From SIG78 sp045587205 (GTDB taxonomy: Bacteria > Verrucomicrobiota > Lentisphaeria > Victivallales > Victivallaceae): 19,124 nt of DNA. Position 1 is the first letter of the stretch. Each line of letters begins with the position of its first letter. A program made the translations under genes and the position numbers. Positions 7,973 through 14,283 of the stretch are shown one piece after another. The notes below the pieces were generated by a model. That model saw only the letters and a list, made by a program, of their open reading frames with translations. It did no database searches and was not told the DNA's origin. Location: the NCBI GenBank assembly GCA_045587205.1, contig JAZNBV010000021.1:1-19124 (forward strand), read 5' to 3'.

Positions 7973-8971
7973 ATGTGGGTGAAAGGTGATATGCACGTAC
8001 ATTCGCACTGTTGCGGCGACGGCAAAATGCCGGTTGCCGAAATAGTGGAAAATGCTCTTGAATATTGTGATTTTATTGCAATTTCAGGTCACTGCCGCGT
8101 ACCGGAGTTTTTCCGCGCCGAACAGCAGTATCAGGAGGTATTGGAAGCGCGCAAAAAGTTCAATATACCCATTTTCAATACCGGCGAGATCGAATTTCCT
8201 GTGCCGCGTCACGTAATAGTTTTCACCACGCCCGACGACCGCGAGTTTGAGCTGCTGCAGAGTCTGGTGCCGCGTTTCTGCCGCCGCAACGGCGTGGAAG
8301 GTCTGGACAAGGCAATGGAAGAGCTGGATTTTATCGAAGCTAACTGGCACGACAATGTATGTATGATCTTCAACCACCCCAATGCACCGGATGTGGAAAC
8401 TTCCGATCTTATGGAGCTGGCAAAGTCGGGTGTTTTCCGGGTGCTGGCGTGTGTTGACCGCGGCGAGCGTCGCGCCCCGCAGACGTGGGATGTAGGCAAT
8501 GCCTGGGATCAGCTTCTGATGAACGGGTTCCGCATTTCCACGCGGTGCGGGTCGGATTTCCACGGGCATCAGTCGCTGGGCGGCAAGGATTATTTTCCCG
8601 GCGAATTTGTTCAGGACGTTCTGCAGGTCGAACAGAACAGCTACAAGGATATATTGAACGCCTACCGCAACGGAAACTTTTACACCACCGTGGGCAATCT
8701 GATCAGCAATCCGCGTTTTGAATTTACCGGCAGTGATAAAAAATCGATCACACTTGAGTTTGATCTCAACGGCGATATGGAATTTGTGGAAGTTATTTCC
8801 GAAGGCAGAGTCATAGAACGCTTTACGGAGTTTACCGACCATTTTACCGAAACCTTTGCTGTGCCGGAAGGCAAATATTACCGCGTGCGCGGAGCCGGCA
8901 AACTGCAGAAACGAAAATACCTCGAAGGCGAGTTCGAGCCGCTGTTTCTCTTGAACCCGCTTTACCGCTGA
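7973..8971 (+). CDS. PHP-domain metal-dependent hydrolase (CehA/McbA-like)
   Basis: The 332-residue protein has the polymerase and histidinol phosphatase (PHP) fold, a trinuclear metal hydrolase that usually acts on phosphoesters. Motifs in order: 'GDMHVHSH' (H8, H10), 'DG' (D16), 'ISGHC' (H40), 'NTGEIEF' (E72), 'FNHP' (H135) and 'GSDFHGH' (D195, H197). After about residue 250 a beta-rich tail ('FEFTGSDKKSITLEFDL') resembles the accessory domain of CehA/McbA-type members. The start at 7973 is chosen because AAAGG lies 9-10 bp upstream and the PHP motif begins at once. The longer open frame from 7838 would overlap the M55 gene by over 100 bp. It is 17 bp after the M55 stop, and the substrate is unknown. 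Confidence 0.87.
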   Translation: MWVKGDMHVHSHCCGDGKMPVAEIVENALEYCDFIAISGHCRVPEFFRAEQQYQEVLEARKKFNIPIFNTGEIEFPVPRHVIVFTTPDDREFELLQSLVPRFCRRNGVEGLDKAMEELDFIEANWHDNVCMIFNHPNAPDVETSDLMELAKSGVFRVLACVDRGERRAPQTWDVGNAWDQLLMNGFRISTRCGSDFHGHQSLGGKDYFPGEFVQDVLQVEQNSYKDILNAYRNGNFYTTVGNLISNPRFEFTGSDKKSITLEFDLNGDMEFVEVISEGRVIERFTEFTDHFTETFAVPEGKYYRVRGAGKLQKRKYLEGEFEPLFLLNPLYR

Positions 8972-8993
8972 CTGACGGGAAAGGAGCCGTTTT

Positions 8994-9767
8994 ATGCTGC
9001 TTGTCAAAGCTATGCACACGCCGGAATTTCTGACCGCACGCAATCTGGGCGTGGAAATCCATATAACCCGCGATGACGTCAAAGAAAACTTTGCTCAATA
9101 CATACCATTTGTGGGGGGCATTCATTTGCCATATTCGGGGGTGAATCTGGCGGCGTTTGATGAAAGCACCCGCCGCGCCGGCATAGATAAAGTCAAAAGA
9201 TGTATCGATACGGCTCTGCAATATCATATAGATACAATGGTTATGCACCCTTGCGGAATATTTTACAAAGATAAAACCGAAGTCGGCAAATACCCGCTGC
9301 TGATCGATTCTCTGCGCGAACTGGCGGACTTTGCCGCTGGCAAAGGCGTGACTCTGGCGCTGGAAAATCAGGTGCTGCGCCACCCGGATATGCGTATTAT
9401 TGCCGGGTGTTCCAGTGCTGATTGGTTCCAGCTGCACAAAGATGTGGCGCGCAGCAATGTCAAACTTACGCTTGATACCAGCCACGCCGCCAGCGTTGCT
9501 GCGCACGGCAAAACCACAGAAGAGCGCCGGAAGATAATGTGGAGTTTCTTTGAACACCCCGATCTGATAGCACGTTTTCACTGGTCGGATGCGCGTTTGA
9601 GTACCGATGAAGCGGTCTGGAACGATATGCACCTGGTGCCAGGCAAAGGTGATTTGCCGCGCGAACTGCATCAGGAGGTGCTGAACCACCCGGGAGTCAA
9701 ACTTCTGGAGCAGAAATGCACTTCTGAAGAGGTGCAGGAGGCATTGGATTTTATTGCCGGATTATAA
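8994..9767 (+). CDS. Sugar phosphate isomerase/epimerase-like TIM barrel protein
   Basis: The 257-residue single-domain protein belongs to the AP-endonuclease-2/xylose-isomerase-like TIM barrel superfamily of divalent-metal isomerases, epimerases and lyases. Likely metal ligands: H85 ('VMHPCG'), E124 ('LALENQ'), D161 and H164 ('LTLDTSHA'), H196 ('FHWSDAR'), H213 ('MHLVPGKGD') and E239 ('LLEQ'). An AAGGAG site (about 8979-8984) precedes the ATG. It is 22 bp after the PHP gene, third in the operon, and read-through stops at the hairpin at 9843-9887. The exact substrate cannot be assigned. Confidence 0.85.
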   Translation: MLLVKAMHTPEFLTARNLGVEIHITRDDVKENFAQYIPFVGGIHLPYSGVNLAAFDESTRRAGIDKVKRCIDTALQYHIDTMVMHPCGIFYKDKTEVGKYPLLIDSLRELADFAAGKGVTLALENQVLRHPDMRIIAGCSSADWFQLHKDVARSNVKLTLDTSHAASVAAHGKTTEERRKIMWSFFEHPDLIARFHWSDARLSTDEAVWNDMHLVPGKGDLPRELHQEVLNHPGVKLLEQKCTSEEVQEALDFIAGL

Positions 9768-9784
9768 CCGGTAAGGGAGTTTTG

Positions 9785-9874
9785 ATGCCTGTTAACCGCG
9801 TTGATCGCGTATGCAGTACAGCATCGTATAAAAAACAAAAACGGGCTGTTGCAAAACTTCAGAAAAGTTTGTAA
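9785..9874 (+). CDS. Possible 29-residue small protein (very short ORF)
   Basis: An ATG with a well-placed AAGGGAG site (about 9773-9779) opens a 29-codon frame starting 'MPVNRVDRVCSTAS' and ending in a basic 'KLQKSL'. Its last 11 codons run through the left arm and loop of the terminator hairpin. It could be a basic microprotein, a leader peptide, or a fossil start of a deleted fourth operon gene. No family recognised. Confidence 0.25.
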   Translation: MPVNRVDRVCSTASYKKQKRAVAKLQKSL

Positions 9875-9887
9875 CAACCCATTTTTT
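9843..9887. terminator. Bidirectional terminator between convergent genes
   Basis: Left arm GGGCTGTTGCAAAACTT (9843-9859), loop CAGAA, right arm AAGTTTGTAACAACCC (9865-9880), then ATTTTTT on the plus strand. On the minus strand the stem is followed by T-rich sequence (complement of the A-rich 9829-9841). It ends both the M55 operon and the ferredoxin transcript. Confidence 0.8.
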
Positions 9888-9906
9888 GCGTTTCAGCTGT
9901 AAAAAA

Positions 9907-10077
9907 TTACAGGCTGATTGCTTCGCAGGGGCATTCGCCGATGCAAGCACCGCATTCGATGCATTTTTCTTCATCGATCTTGGCGACGCCGTCCACGATT
10001 TCGATTGCTTCGACCGGGCAGGCAGCGACGCAGACGCCGCAACCGGCGCACTTGCTGTTGTCAACTTTAGCAGCCAT
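9907..10077 (-). CDS. 2[4Fe-4S] bacterial-type ferredoxin
   Basis: Small soluble electron carrier of 56 residues, the usual clostridial-type length. Two clusters are encoded by 'CAGCGVCVAACP' and 'CIECGACIGECP', each CxxCxxCxxxCP. The pseudo-twofold repeat and the acidic composition are typical. I start at 10077 because AAGGAG lies 10 bp upstream and 'MAAKVD' leads into the first motif. The frame extends to 10167, but that stretch is the promoter and leader. Such ferredoxins serve pyruvate:ferredoxin oxidoreductase, hydrogenases or Rnf in anaerobes, so it hints at anaerobic metabolism; the partner is not shown here. It has its own promoter 10 bp after the LOG-family gene stop. Confidence 0.95.
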   Translation of the reverse strand: MAAKVDNSKCAGCGVCVAACPVEAIEIVDGVAKIDEEKCIECGACIGECPCEAISL

Positions 10078-10101
10078 TTTCAATTTCTCCTTAAGGATTT
10101 T

Positions 10102-10150
10102 CAGGTTGTTTTTGTTCGCTGACCGGAACGCGTATCCGGTCAACAACCTG
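10102..10150 (-). ncRNA. Structured 5' leader of the ferredoxin mRNA
   Basis: On the minus strand an outer stem CAGGTTGTT (10150-10142) pairs perfectly with AACAACCTG (10110-10102). It encloses an inner stem GACCGGA (10141-10135) and TCCGGTC (10127-10121) with a 7-base loop; about 10 bases are unpaired on the 3' side. The predicted RNA start falls at about 10147-10149, so the hairpin would sit at the very 5' end of the message, about 25 bases before the start codon. Confidence 0.5.
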
Positions 10151-10155
10151 TCTAT

Positions 10156-10183
10156 AATATAACCCACAAATCTGATTTGTCAA
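10156..10183 (-). promoter_or_regulatory. Strong predicted promoter of the ferredoxin gene
   Basis: Minus-strand TTGACA (10178-10183, perfect -35), a 16-bp spacer and TATATT (10156-10161). TATTAT (10154-10159) with an 18-bp spacer is an alternative -10. It is the best consensus match in the window, in keeping with an abundant protein. Confidence 0.75.
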
Positions 10184-10192
10184 GTTATGCGC

Positions 10193-10927
10193 TCAAATAT
10201 CGTAGCGTACAGTACCGCTGGAGCCGAACCGGTGGCACTCTTTGAGGTACTGCATACCTTCTTCGGCGCTGTCAACGATTTTGAAAAGCTCCATATCTTC
10301 CGGCGAAATATAACCGTGATTTTCCAGTAGGGCAGACTCTATCCACTTGACTGCCGGCTGCCAGAACTCTCTGCCTACTAAAATCAGCGGTATGCGGTTG
10401 ACTTTGCCGGTCTGCACCAGAGTGATCGACTCAAAAAATTCATCCATTGTTCCGAAACCGCCGGGAAAGATGAACACCCCCACTGTATATTTGAGGAAAT
10501 TGACCTTGCGGATGAAAAAGTAACGGAAATCCAGAGATTTAGTCTGGAACGGGTTGGGGCGCTGTTCGTGCGGCAGAACAATATTCAAACCCACGGTTTC
10601 GCCGCCGGCATTGAAAGCACCTTTGTGTGCGGCTTCCATAATGCCGCCGCCGCCGCCGGTAAGCACACCGTAGCCGGATTCGGCAAGGAGTCTGCCGAGC
10701 TTTTCGGCTTCAAGATAAAAGTGGTTGTCCGTCGGGGTGCGCGCCGAGCCGAAAACGGTGATCAGCGGCGACTGGATCGCGGCCATATCTTCAAAACTTT
10801 CCACAAATTCGCTCATTATGCGGAAAATGCGCCAGGTATCAAAATGGTTTTCCTGCAGCGAGGAGGCAAATTTCTGGTGCGCCGGGTGTGCCGAGGGGCT
10901 GACTTTGGGCGGAATTTTTTCACTCAT
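10193..10927 (-). CDS. LOG family protein (TIGR00730-type Rossmann fold nucleotide hydrolase)
   Basis: The 244-residue protein belongs to the LOG ('lonely guy') family, whose plant and several bacterial members cleave cytokinin riboside 5'-monophosphate or AMP-like nucleotides to base plus ribose 5-phosphate. Signatures: 'ITVFGSAR' (56-63), 'LTGGGGGIMEAAHKGA' (89-104), 'FFIRKV' (137-142, with the conserved Arg-Lys) and 'PGGFGTMDEFFE' (155-166). The helical N-terminal extension (1-50) is that of the longer LOG variants. The start at 10927 is chosen for the AAAGGA site about 9 bp upstream; an ATG at 10972 lies in the promoter. In most bacteria the role is nucleotide salvage or uncertain. Confidence 0.9.
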   Translation of the reverse strand: MSEKIPPKVSPSAHPAHQKFASSLQENHFDTWRIFRIMSEFVESFEDMAAIQSPLITVFGSARTPTDNHFYLEAEKLGRLLAESGYGVLTGGGGGIMEAAHKGAFNAGGETVGLNIVLPHEQRPNPFQTKSLDFRYFFIRKVNFLKYTVGVFIFPGGFGTMDEFFESITLVQTGKVNRIPLILVGREFWQPAVKWIESALLENHGYISPEDMELFKIVDSAEEGMQYLKECHRFGSSGTVRYDI

Positions 10928-10960
10928 AACACAAATCCTTTCTCTGGAGAGTATGTTGAA

Positions 10961-10988
10961 AATATAGTACAACTTTTATCCAGTGCAA
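10961..10988 (-). promoter_or_regulatory. Predicted promoter of the LOG-family gene
   Basis: Minus-strand TTGCAC (10983-10988), a 16-bp spacer and TATATT (10961-10966), about 34 bp before the start codon. It is back-to-back with the accA promoter. Confidence 0.6.
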
Positions 10989-11006
10989 CTTTTTTTTGCG
11001 TTTTTG

Positions 11007-11035
11007 TTGCAAAAAGCGGCTTAAAACAGTATATT
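11007..11035 (+). promoter_or_regulatory. Predicted promoter of the accA operon
   Basis: TTGCAA (11007-11012), a 17-bp spacer and TATATT (11030-11035). The predicted RNA start (about 11042) is followed at once by a perfect 7-bp hairpin, TTCCGCA (11048-11054) and TGCGGAA (11059-11065), giving a folded leader of about 67 bases. Confidence 0.65.
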
Positions 11036-11108
11036 ATAAAGAATAATTTCCGCAAAACTGCGGAACTGTTACCGAGATATAAACTCAACAGCTTGGGAGC
11101 GAGCATAT

Positions 11109-12113
11109 ATGGCCGAATTCTATCTGGATTTTGAAAAACCGATCGCTGAACTCCGTACCAAACTCCGCGAATTGTCGGAAATCAGCACCGGTCATCCCGG
11201 CGATGCAATGGCAAATTGTATAAAAATGCTGGAAGATCAGCTTGACGAAACCATCCGCAACACTTACGCGAATCTTTCCAGCTGGCAGCGTGTTCAGCTG
11301 GCGCGCCATCCGGAACGGCCCTATGCGTTGGATTACATATCGCGTATATTCACTGACTTTATTGAATTCCACGGCGACCGCCGTTTTGCCGATGACAAAG
11401 CCATTGTCGGCGGGTTTGCACGCTTCAACGGCAAGCCGGTGATGGTGGTCGGCACCCAGAAGGGCCGCGATATGCGTGAAAATCTTTACCGCAATTTCGG
11501 CTGGCCCAGCGCCGAAGGTTACCGCAAGGCTATGCGCCTTATGAAGATAGCCGATCAGGCGGGGGTACCGGTGATCACTTTTATTGACACTCCCGGAGCT
11601 TATCCCGGGGTGGCTTCTGAAGAACGCCATATCGGCGAAGCCATTGCTGTAAATTTGCGCGATATGTTTGGTTTGAGTGTGCCGGTTATCGCCGTGGTCA
11701 TTGGCGAAGGCGGTTCCGGCGGTGCGCTGGGCATCAGCGTTGGCAACAGGATCCTGCTGCTGGAAAATTCTTACTATTCGGTGATTACGCCCGAAGGTTG
11801 TGCGGCGATCCTCTGGAAAAACCGTTCATTTGCGCCGCGTGCTGCCGAGGCACTGAAACTTACTGCGGCGGATCTTATGAAGCTGGATGTGGCAGACGAA
11901 GTCATTGCCGAACCTATGGGCGGCGCACACGTGGATTACGATGTTGCTGCTGAAAATCTGAAAAAAGCTCTGGAAAGCAACCTTGCCGAACTGAAAAAGT
12001 TGAGTCCTGCCAAACTGCGCGATCAGCGTTATGAAAAATTCCGCAAGATCGGCAAAGTTATGGAACTTTCTGCTGTTCAGGAAGATGCGGGATCCGAGCC
12101 TGCCGGTGAGTAA
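11109..12113 (+). CDS. accA: Acetyl-CoA carboxylase carboxyltransferase subunit alpha
   Basis: Alpha subunit of the acetyl-CoA carboxylase carboxyltransferase, which with AccD moves the carboxyl group from carboxybiotin to acetyl-CoA, giving malonyl-CoA for fatty acid synthesis in the cytoplasm. The 334 residues fit the family (about 320). The crotonase-like fold is marked by 'DTPGAYPG' (160-167), 'GEGGSGGALGI' (199-209) and 'YSVITPEGCAAILWK' (223-237). The N-terminal helices 'FEKPIAELRTKLREL' and 'RPYALDYI..FHGDRRFADD' are typical AccA. A GGGAG site lies about 8 bp upstream. The stop overlaps the next start (TAATG), so it leads a three-gene operon. accD is not in the window. Confidence 0.96.
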   Translation: MAEFYLDFEKPIAELRTKLRELSEISTGHPGDAMANCIKMLEDQLDETIRNTYANLSSWQRVQLARHPERPYALDYISRIFTDFIEFHGDRRFADDKAIVGGFARFNGKPVMVVGTQKGRDMRENLYRNFGWPSAEGYRKAMRLMKIADQAGVPVITFIDTPGAYPGVASEERHIGEAIAVNLRDMFGLSVPVIAVVIGEGGSGGALGISVGNRILLLENSYYSVITPEGCAAILWKNRSFAPRAAEALKLTAADLMKLDVADEVIAEPMGGAHVDYDVAAENLKKALESNLAELKKLSPAKLRDQRYEKFRKIGKVMELSAVQEDAGSEPAGE

Positions 12114-12589
12114 TGAGTGATCAAGTAATATTGCGCGCAGCCCAAGCCGGAGATGCTTACGCTATCAGCCAATTGCTGCACGGTTATGCCCGGGAGGGCG
12201 TACTGCTCGACCGCAGCGAAGAAGATATACTTTTTTATCTCAAAAACTTTACAGTGGCGGTAAATGAAGCAGACGGATTGCTCGGCTGTGTGGCGGTGCG
12301 CGATTTCGGAAACGATTTGCTGGAAGTCCGTTCGCTGGCGATCCGCCCGGATTCGAGGCGCGGCGGTATCGGCCGCAAACTTATTGAGCACGCCATAAAA
12401 AAACTTGATGCTGAACGGAAAAATTACCGGTTGTTTGCTCTGACACTGCAGCCGGAATTTTTCAAACGCCTCAACTTTGATCTGGTGGAAAAGGAGCTTT
12501 TTCCGGAAAAGATCTGGGCGGATTGTTCGCATTGCCCCAAACAGCATTGCTGCGATGAATTTGCTGTAATCTACAACGGCAGTAAATGA
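12113..12589 (+). CDS. GNAT N-acetyltransferase, ArgA-like (probable N-acetylglutamate synthase type)
   Basis: The 158-residue protein has the GNAT acetyl-CoA fold: 'LLGCVAVRDF' (beta 3), 'LEVRSLAIRPDSRRGGIGRKLIEHA' with the acetyl-CoA loop R82-R-G-G-I-G87, and 'LFALTLQPEFFKRLNF' near the C-terminus. The tail 'FPEKIWADCSHCPKQHCCDEFAV' (130-152), with four cysteines (138, 141, 146, 147), is characteristic of stand-alone ArgA-type domains that make N-acetylglutamate for arginine synthesis. The amino acid kinase domain of classical ArgA is absent. It overlaps accA by one base and the next gene by four (ATGA), which implies translational coupling. No other arginine gene is nearby, so the substrate is inferred. 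Confidence 0.83.
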   Translation: MSDQVILRAAQAGDAYAISQLLHGYAREGVLLDRSEEDILFYLKNFTVAVNEADGLLGCVAVRDFGNDLLEVRSLAIRPDSRRGGIGRKLIEHAIKKLDAERKNYRLFALTLQPEFFKRLNFDLVEKELFPEKIWADCSHCPKQHCCDEFAVIYNGSK

Positions 12590-13527
12590 TGAAACGCCGT
12601 GTTGCTGCACAGCTGCCGGCCGGAGCGGCGGGCAGAACCCTGCTGGAATATTTGAGCAGCAGATTTACCTATCATACCCGGGAAGAGTGGGCAAAGCGGA
12701 TTTCTGAAGGTGAATTATCTCTCAACGGAACGCTTTGCAATGACTCCGGCAGAATTCTTCAGGCAGGCTTCGTGCTGGAATATGCGCCAAAAGTATTGAT
12801 TGAACCGGAAGTACGGCGCGATTACCGGATAGTGTTTGAAGATGAATATTTGCTGGTGGCAGATAAACCCGGCAATCTGCCGGTGCATCCGGCAGGACCC
12901 TATTTCAATAATACATTATGGGCATTTCTGCAGGAAAAAGGCTGCGGCAATGTGCATTTTGTCAACCGGCTCGACCGCGAAACATCCGGTTTGCTGATAG
13001 CCGCAAAACTTCCGCATACGGCATCGCAGCTGAATAAAACGCTGACAAATATGCAGAAATGCTATACGGTACTGGTGCACGGCGATTTCCCCGGAACAGT
13101 AACGGCAAAAGGCTTTCTGGGCAGCGATAAAGAGTCACCGATCCGCAAAAAACAGCGCTTTTTCAGCGAAATGCCGCAAGGTGCGGAAAAAGTCTATGCC
13201 GTGGAAACACTTTTCAGCTTATTACAGTGCAAAAACGGTTTTTCGCTGCTGGAAGCACGCTTGAAAACCGGCAGAATGCACCAGATCCGCGCCACTTTGC
13301 GCGCTTTGAATTATCCGGTTGCCGGTGATAAACTCTACGGTTTGGATGAACAGTTTTACCGCCGTTTTGCGCTTGGCACTTTAAGCGCCGATGACCGCGC
13401 CGCACTGATTCTGGAGCGTCAGGCACTGCATTGCAGCAAATTGAGTTTCATCCATCCGGCCAGCGGCAGGGAAATGGAATTTACCAGCCCGGTACCGGAA
13501 GAATTTCTGAAACTGATTTGCTGTTGA
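12586..13527 (+). CDS. RluA-family RNA pseudouridine synthase
   Basis: Converts specific uridines of rRNA or tRNA to pseudouridine. The 313 residues start with an S4-like RNA-binding region (about 17-70, 'RTLLEYLSSRF' and 'GELSLNG'). The catalytic domain follows: 'VFEDEYLLVADKPGNLPVHP' (83-102), 'NRLDRETSGLLI' (127-138) with catalytic Asp130, and 'KTGRMHQIR' (227-235). The first residue of the usual HRLD motif is Asn here. RluA, RluC or RluD specificity cannot be told from sequence. The start overlaps the GNAT stop (ATGATGA; an alternative ATG lies three bases later). No clear terminator follows; it runs into the repeat region at 13528-14032. Confidence 0.92.
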   Translation: MMKRRVAAQLPAGAAGRTLLEYLSSRFTYHTREEWAKRISEGELSLNGTLCNDSGRILQAGFVLEYAPKVLIEPEVRRDYRIVFEDEYLLVADKPGNLPVHPAGPYFNNTLWAFLQEKGCGNVHFVNRLDRETSGLLIAAKLPHTASQLNKTLTNMQKCYTVLVHGDFPGTVTAKGFLGSDKESPIRKKQRFFSEMPQGAEKVYAVETLFSLLQCKNGFSLLEARLKTGRMHQIRATLRALNYPVAGDKLYGLDEQFYRRFALGTLSADDRAALILERQALHCSKLSFIHPASGREMEFTSPVPEEFLKLICC

Positions 13528-13550
13528 GGACTCTGGCGGCGTGGGGGGGG

Positions 13551-13710
13551 CTGCCGCCTGCGCGGCGCGGAATTGGGTGTGGCGGCGGAGTAGGGTTCTG
13601 CCGCTTTCGCGGCGCTAAATTGTGCGTTGCGGTGTAGAGTTCTGCCGCTTTCGCGGCGCCACCAAACGTATGCGGCGTAGAGTACTGCCGCTTTCGCGGC
13701 GCAAAGTTGT
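13551..13710. repeat. Tandem hairpin repeat array, four units of about 44 bp
   Basis: Four units begin at 13551, 13598, 13642 and 13685. Each opens with a hairpin; units 2-4 share the exact 18-mer CTGCCGCTTTCGCGGCGC (stem GCCGC/GCGGC, loop TTTC) and unit 1 has a CTGC loop. Spacers of 25-29 bp vary but keep GTGTGGCGGC- or GTATGCGGC-like ends. A GC-rich stretch with eight G (13543-13550) precedes. I see no credible gene here; the frames across it are repeat-encoded. Confidence 0.85.
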
Positions 13711-13714
13711 GTGT

Positions 13715-13892
13715 GGCGGCAGTGGGAAATTTTGGGAGGTTTTGAGAGGCTTTGGGAAATTTTGGGAATCTTTCTTTGCCGCTTTAAACCGGTAAGCAGT
13801 ATCACACCGTGTTGCTTACAGTAAAGGCGGCAATATTTTCTCCCAAATCCTCCCAATACTTCCCAATACTTCTCAATACATCCCAAGCCGCC
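13715..13892. repeat. 178-bp imperfect palindrome with 10-bp periodic arms
   Basis: The left arm is five exact 10-base units starting GGGA (13724, 13734, 13744 as GAGA, 13754, 13764). The right arm is five 10-base units starting TCCC (13841, 13851, 13861, 13871 as TCTC, 13881), so the arms are inverted relatives. Inside are stems TTGCCGCTTTA (13776-13786) with TAAAGGCGGCAA (13822-13833), and GTAAGCA (13792-13798) with TGCTTAC (13813-13819). The outer clamp is GGCGGC (13715-13720) with GCCGCC (13887-13892). It can form one long hairpin or cruciform. Confidence 0.8.
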
Positions 13893-13981
13893 ATCTACCG
13901 TATTGCCCGCGTATGCGGCGCCACCAAGGTGCCATCTACCGTACTGCCCGCGTATGCGGCACCACTAAACGTATGCGGCGT
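13890..13981. repeat. Two 41-bp tandem repeats plus partial unit, related to the left array
   Basis: Copies at 13890-13930 and 13931-13971 differ at about 6 of 41 positions. Each holds hairpin CCGC-GTAT-GCGG. A partial GTATGCGGCG follows. The stretch GCGGC(G/A)CCAC(C/T)AAACGTATGCGGCGT occurs both at 13652-13677 and at 13955-13980, so the two arrays flanking the palindrome share a same-strand ancestor. From 13982 to 14010 I see nothing notable. Confidence 0.8.
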
Positions 13982-14010
13982 GTTTAAATCAGGGGGATGG
14001 GCTCCGGAAA

Positions 14011-14032
14011 CGGAAAAAAAGGCAAAAAAAAA
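14011..14032 (-). terminator. T-rich 3' tail of the tRNA-Cys transcript
   Basis: On the minus strand the CCA end of the tRNA is followed directly by two T-runs (complement of A-runs at 14024-14032 and 14014-14020). The tRNA itself may serve as the upstream structure. Confidence 0.45.
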
Positions 14033-14106
14033 TGGAGGCGCGGACCGGAGTCGAACCGGTTTATGCGATTTTGCAGACCGCTGCCTAACCGTTTGGCTAC
14101 CACGCC
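14033..14106 (-). tRNA. tRNA-Cys (anticodon GCA)
   Basis: 74 bases with a genome-encoded CCA. Read on the minus strand: acceptor GGCGTGG with CCGCGCC (one G-T pair), D-stem GCC/GGC, anticodon stem GCGGT/ATCGC with loop CTGCAAA (anticodon GCA), T-arm ACCGG-TTCGACT-CCGGT, and discriminator U73. U73 together with GCA is the identity set for cysteine. Confidence 0.97.
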
Positions 14107-14127
14107 TCATTATGAGGTAATGTGTTT

Positions 14128-14155
14128 ACTATACAGCTATTTTGGAAAAATTCAA
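14128..14155 (-). promoter_or_regulatory. Predicted promoter of tRNA-Cys
   Basis: Minus-strand TTGAAT (14150-14155), a 16-bp spacer and TATAGT (14128-14133), about 20 bp before the mature tRNA. The short leader contains a small palindrome (CCTCA-TTA-TGAGG, 14105-14117) that touches the tRNA 5' end. Confidence 0.6.
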
Positions 14156-14214
14156 CTTTTATGCCGGATTTTTTCTGAAAAAATATTATTTCACGGGAAA
14201 AAATTGTGCAAGAT

Positions 14215-14242
14215 TTGTATTGCCGGCAAAAAAATGTATCTT
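14215..14242 (+). promoter_or_regulatory. Weak candidate promoter of the GH78-like gene
   Basis: TTGTAT (14215-14220), a 16-bp spacer and TATCTT (14237-14242) precede the gene. The spacer from 14107 is AT-rich and has no other obvious signal. Confidence 0.3.
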
Positions 14243-14283
14243 TAATGCAGTTGTTTGATGAATGTAAAATAAGAGGTATTTCT

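Noticed and set aside
8084..9082. 332-codon minus-strand frame opposite the PHP gene
   Set aside because: No motif; the plus-strand PHP motifs and operon spacing are decisive.
8844..9689. 281-codon minus-strand frame opposite the TIM-barrel gene
   Set aside because: Antisense to a gene with conserved metal-binding motifs; no ribosome site or domain.
10078..10167. N-terminal extension of the ferredoxin
   Set aside because: The stretch contains the promoter -10 and leader hairpin; the ribosome site fits the start at 10077.
13419..13886. 155-codon minus-strand frame over the repeat region
   Set aside because: Its sequence is translated repeat units (alanine/arginine-rich) and overlaps the end of the pseudouridine synthase gene.
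13551..13981. CRISPR array
   Set aside because: Units are 41-47 bp with degenerate, related spacers and internal hairpins; there are no unique spacers of constant length and no cas genes nearby.
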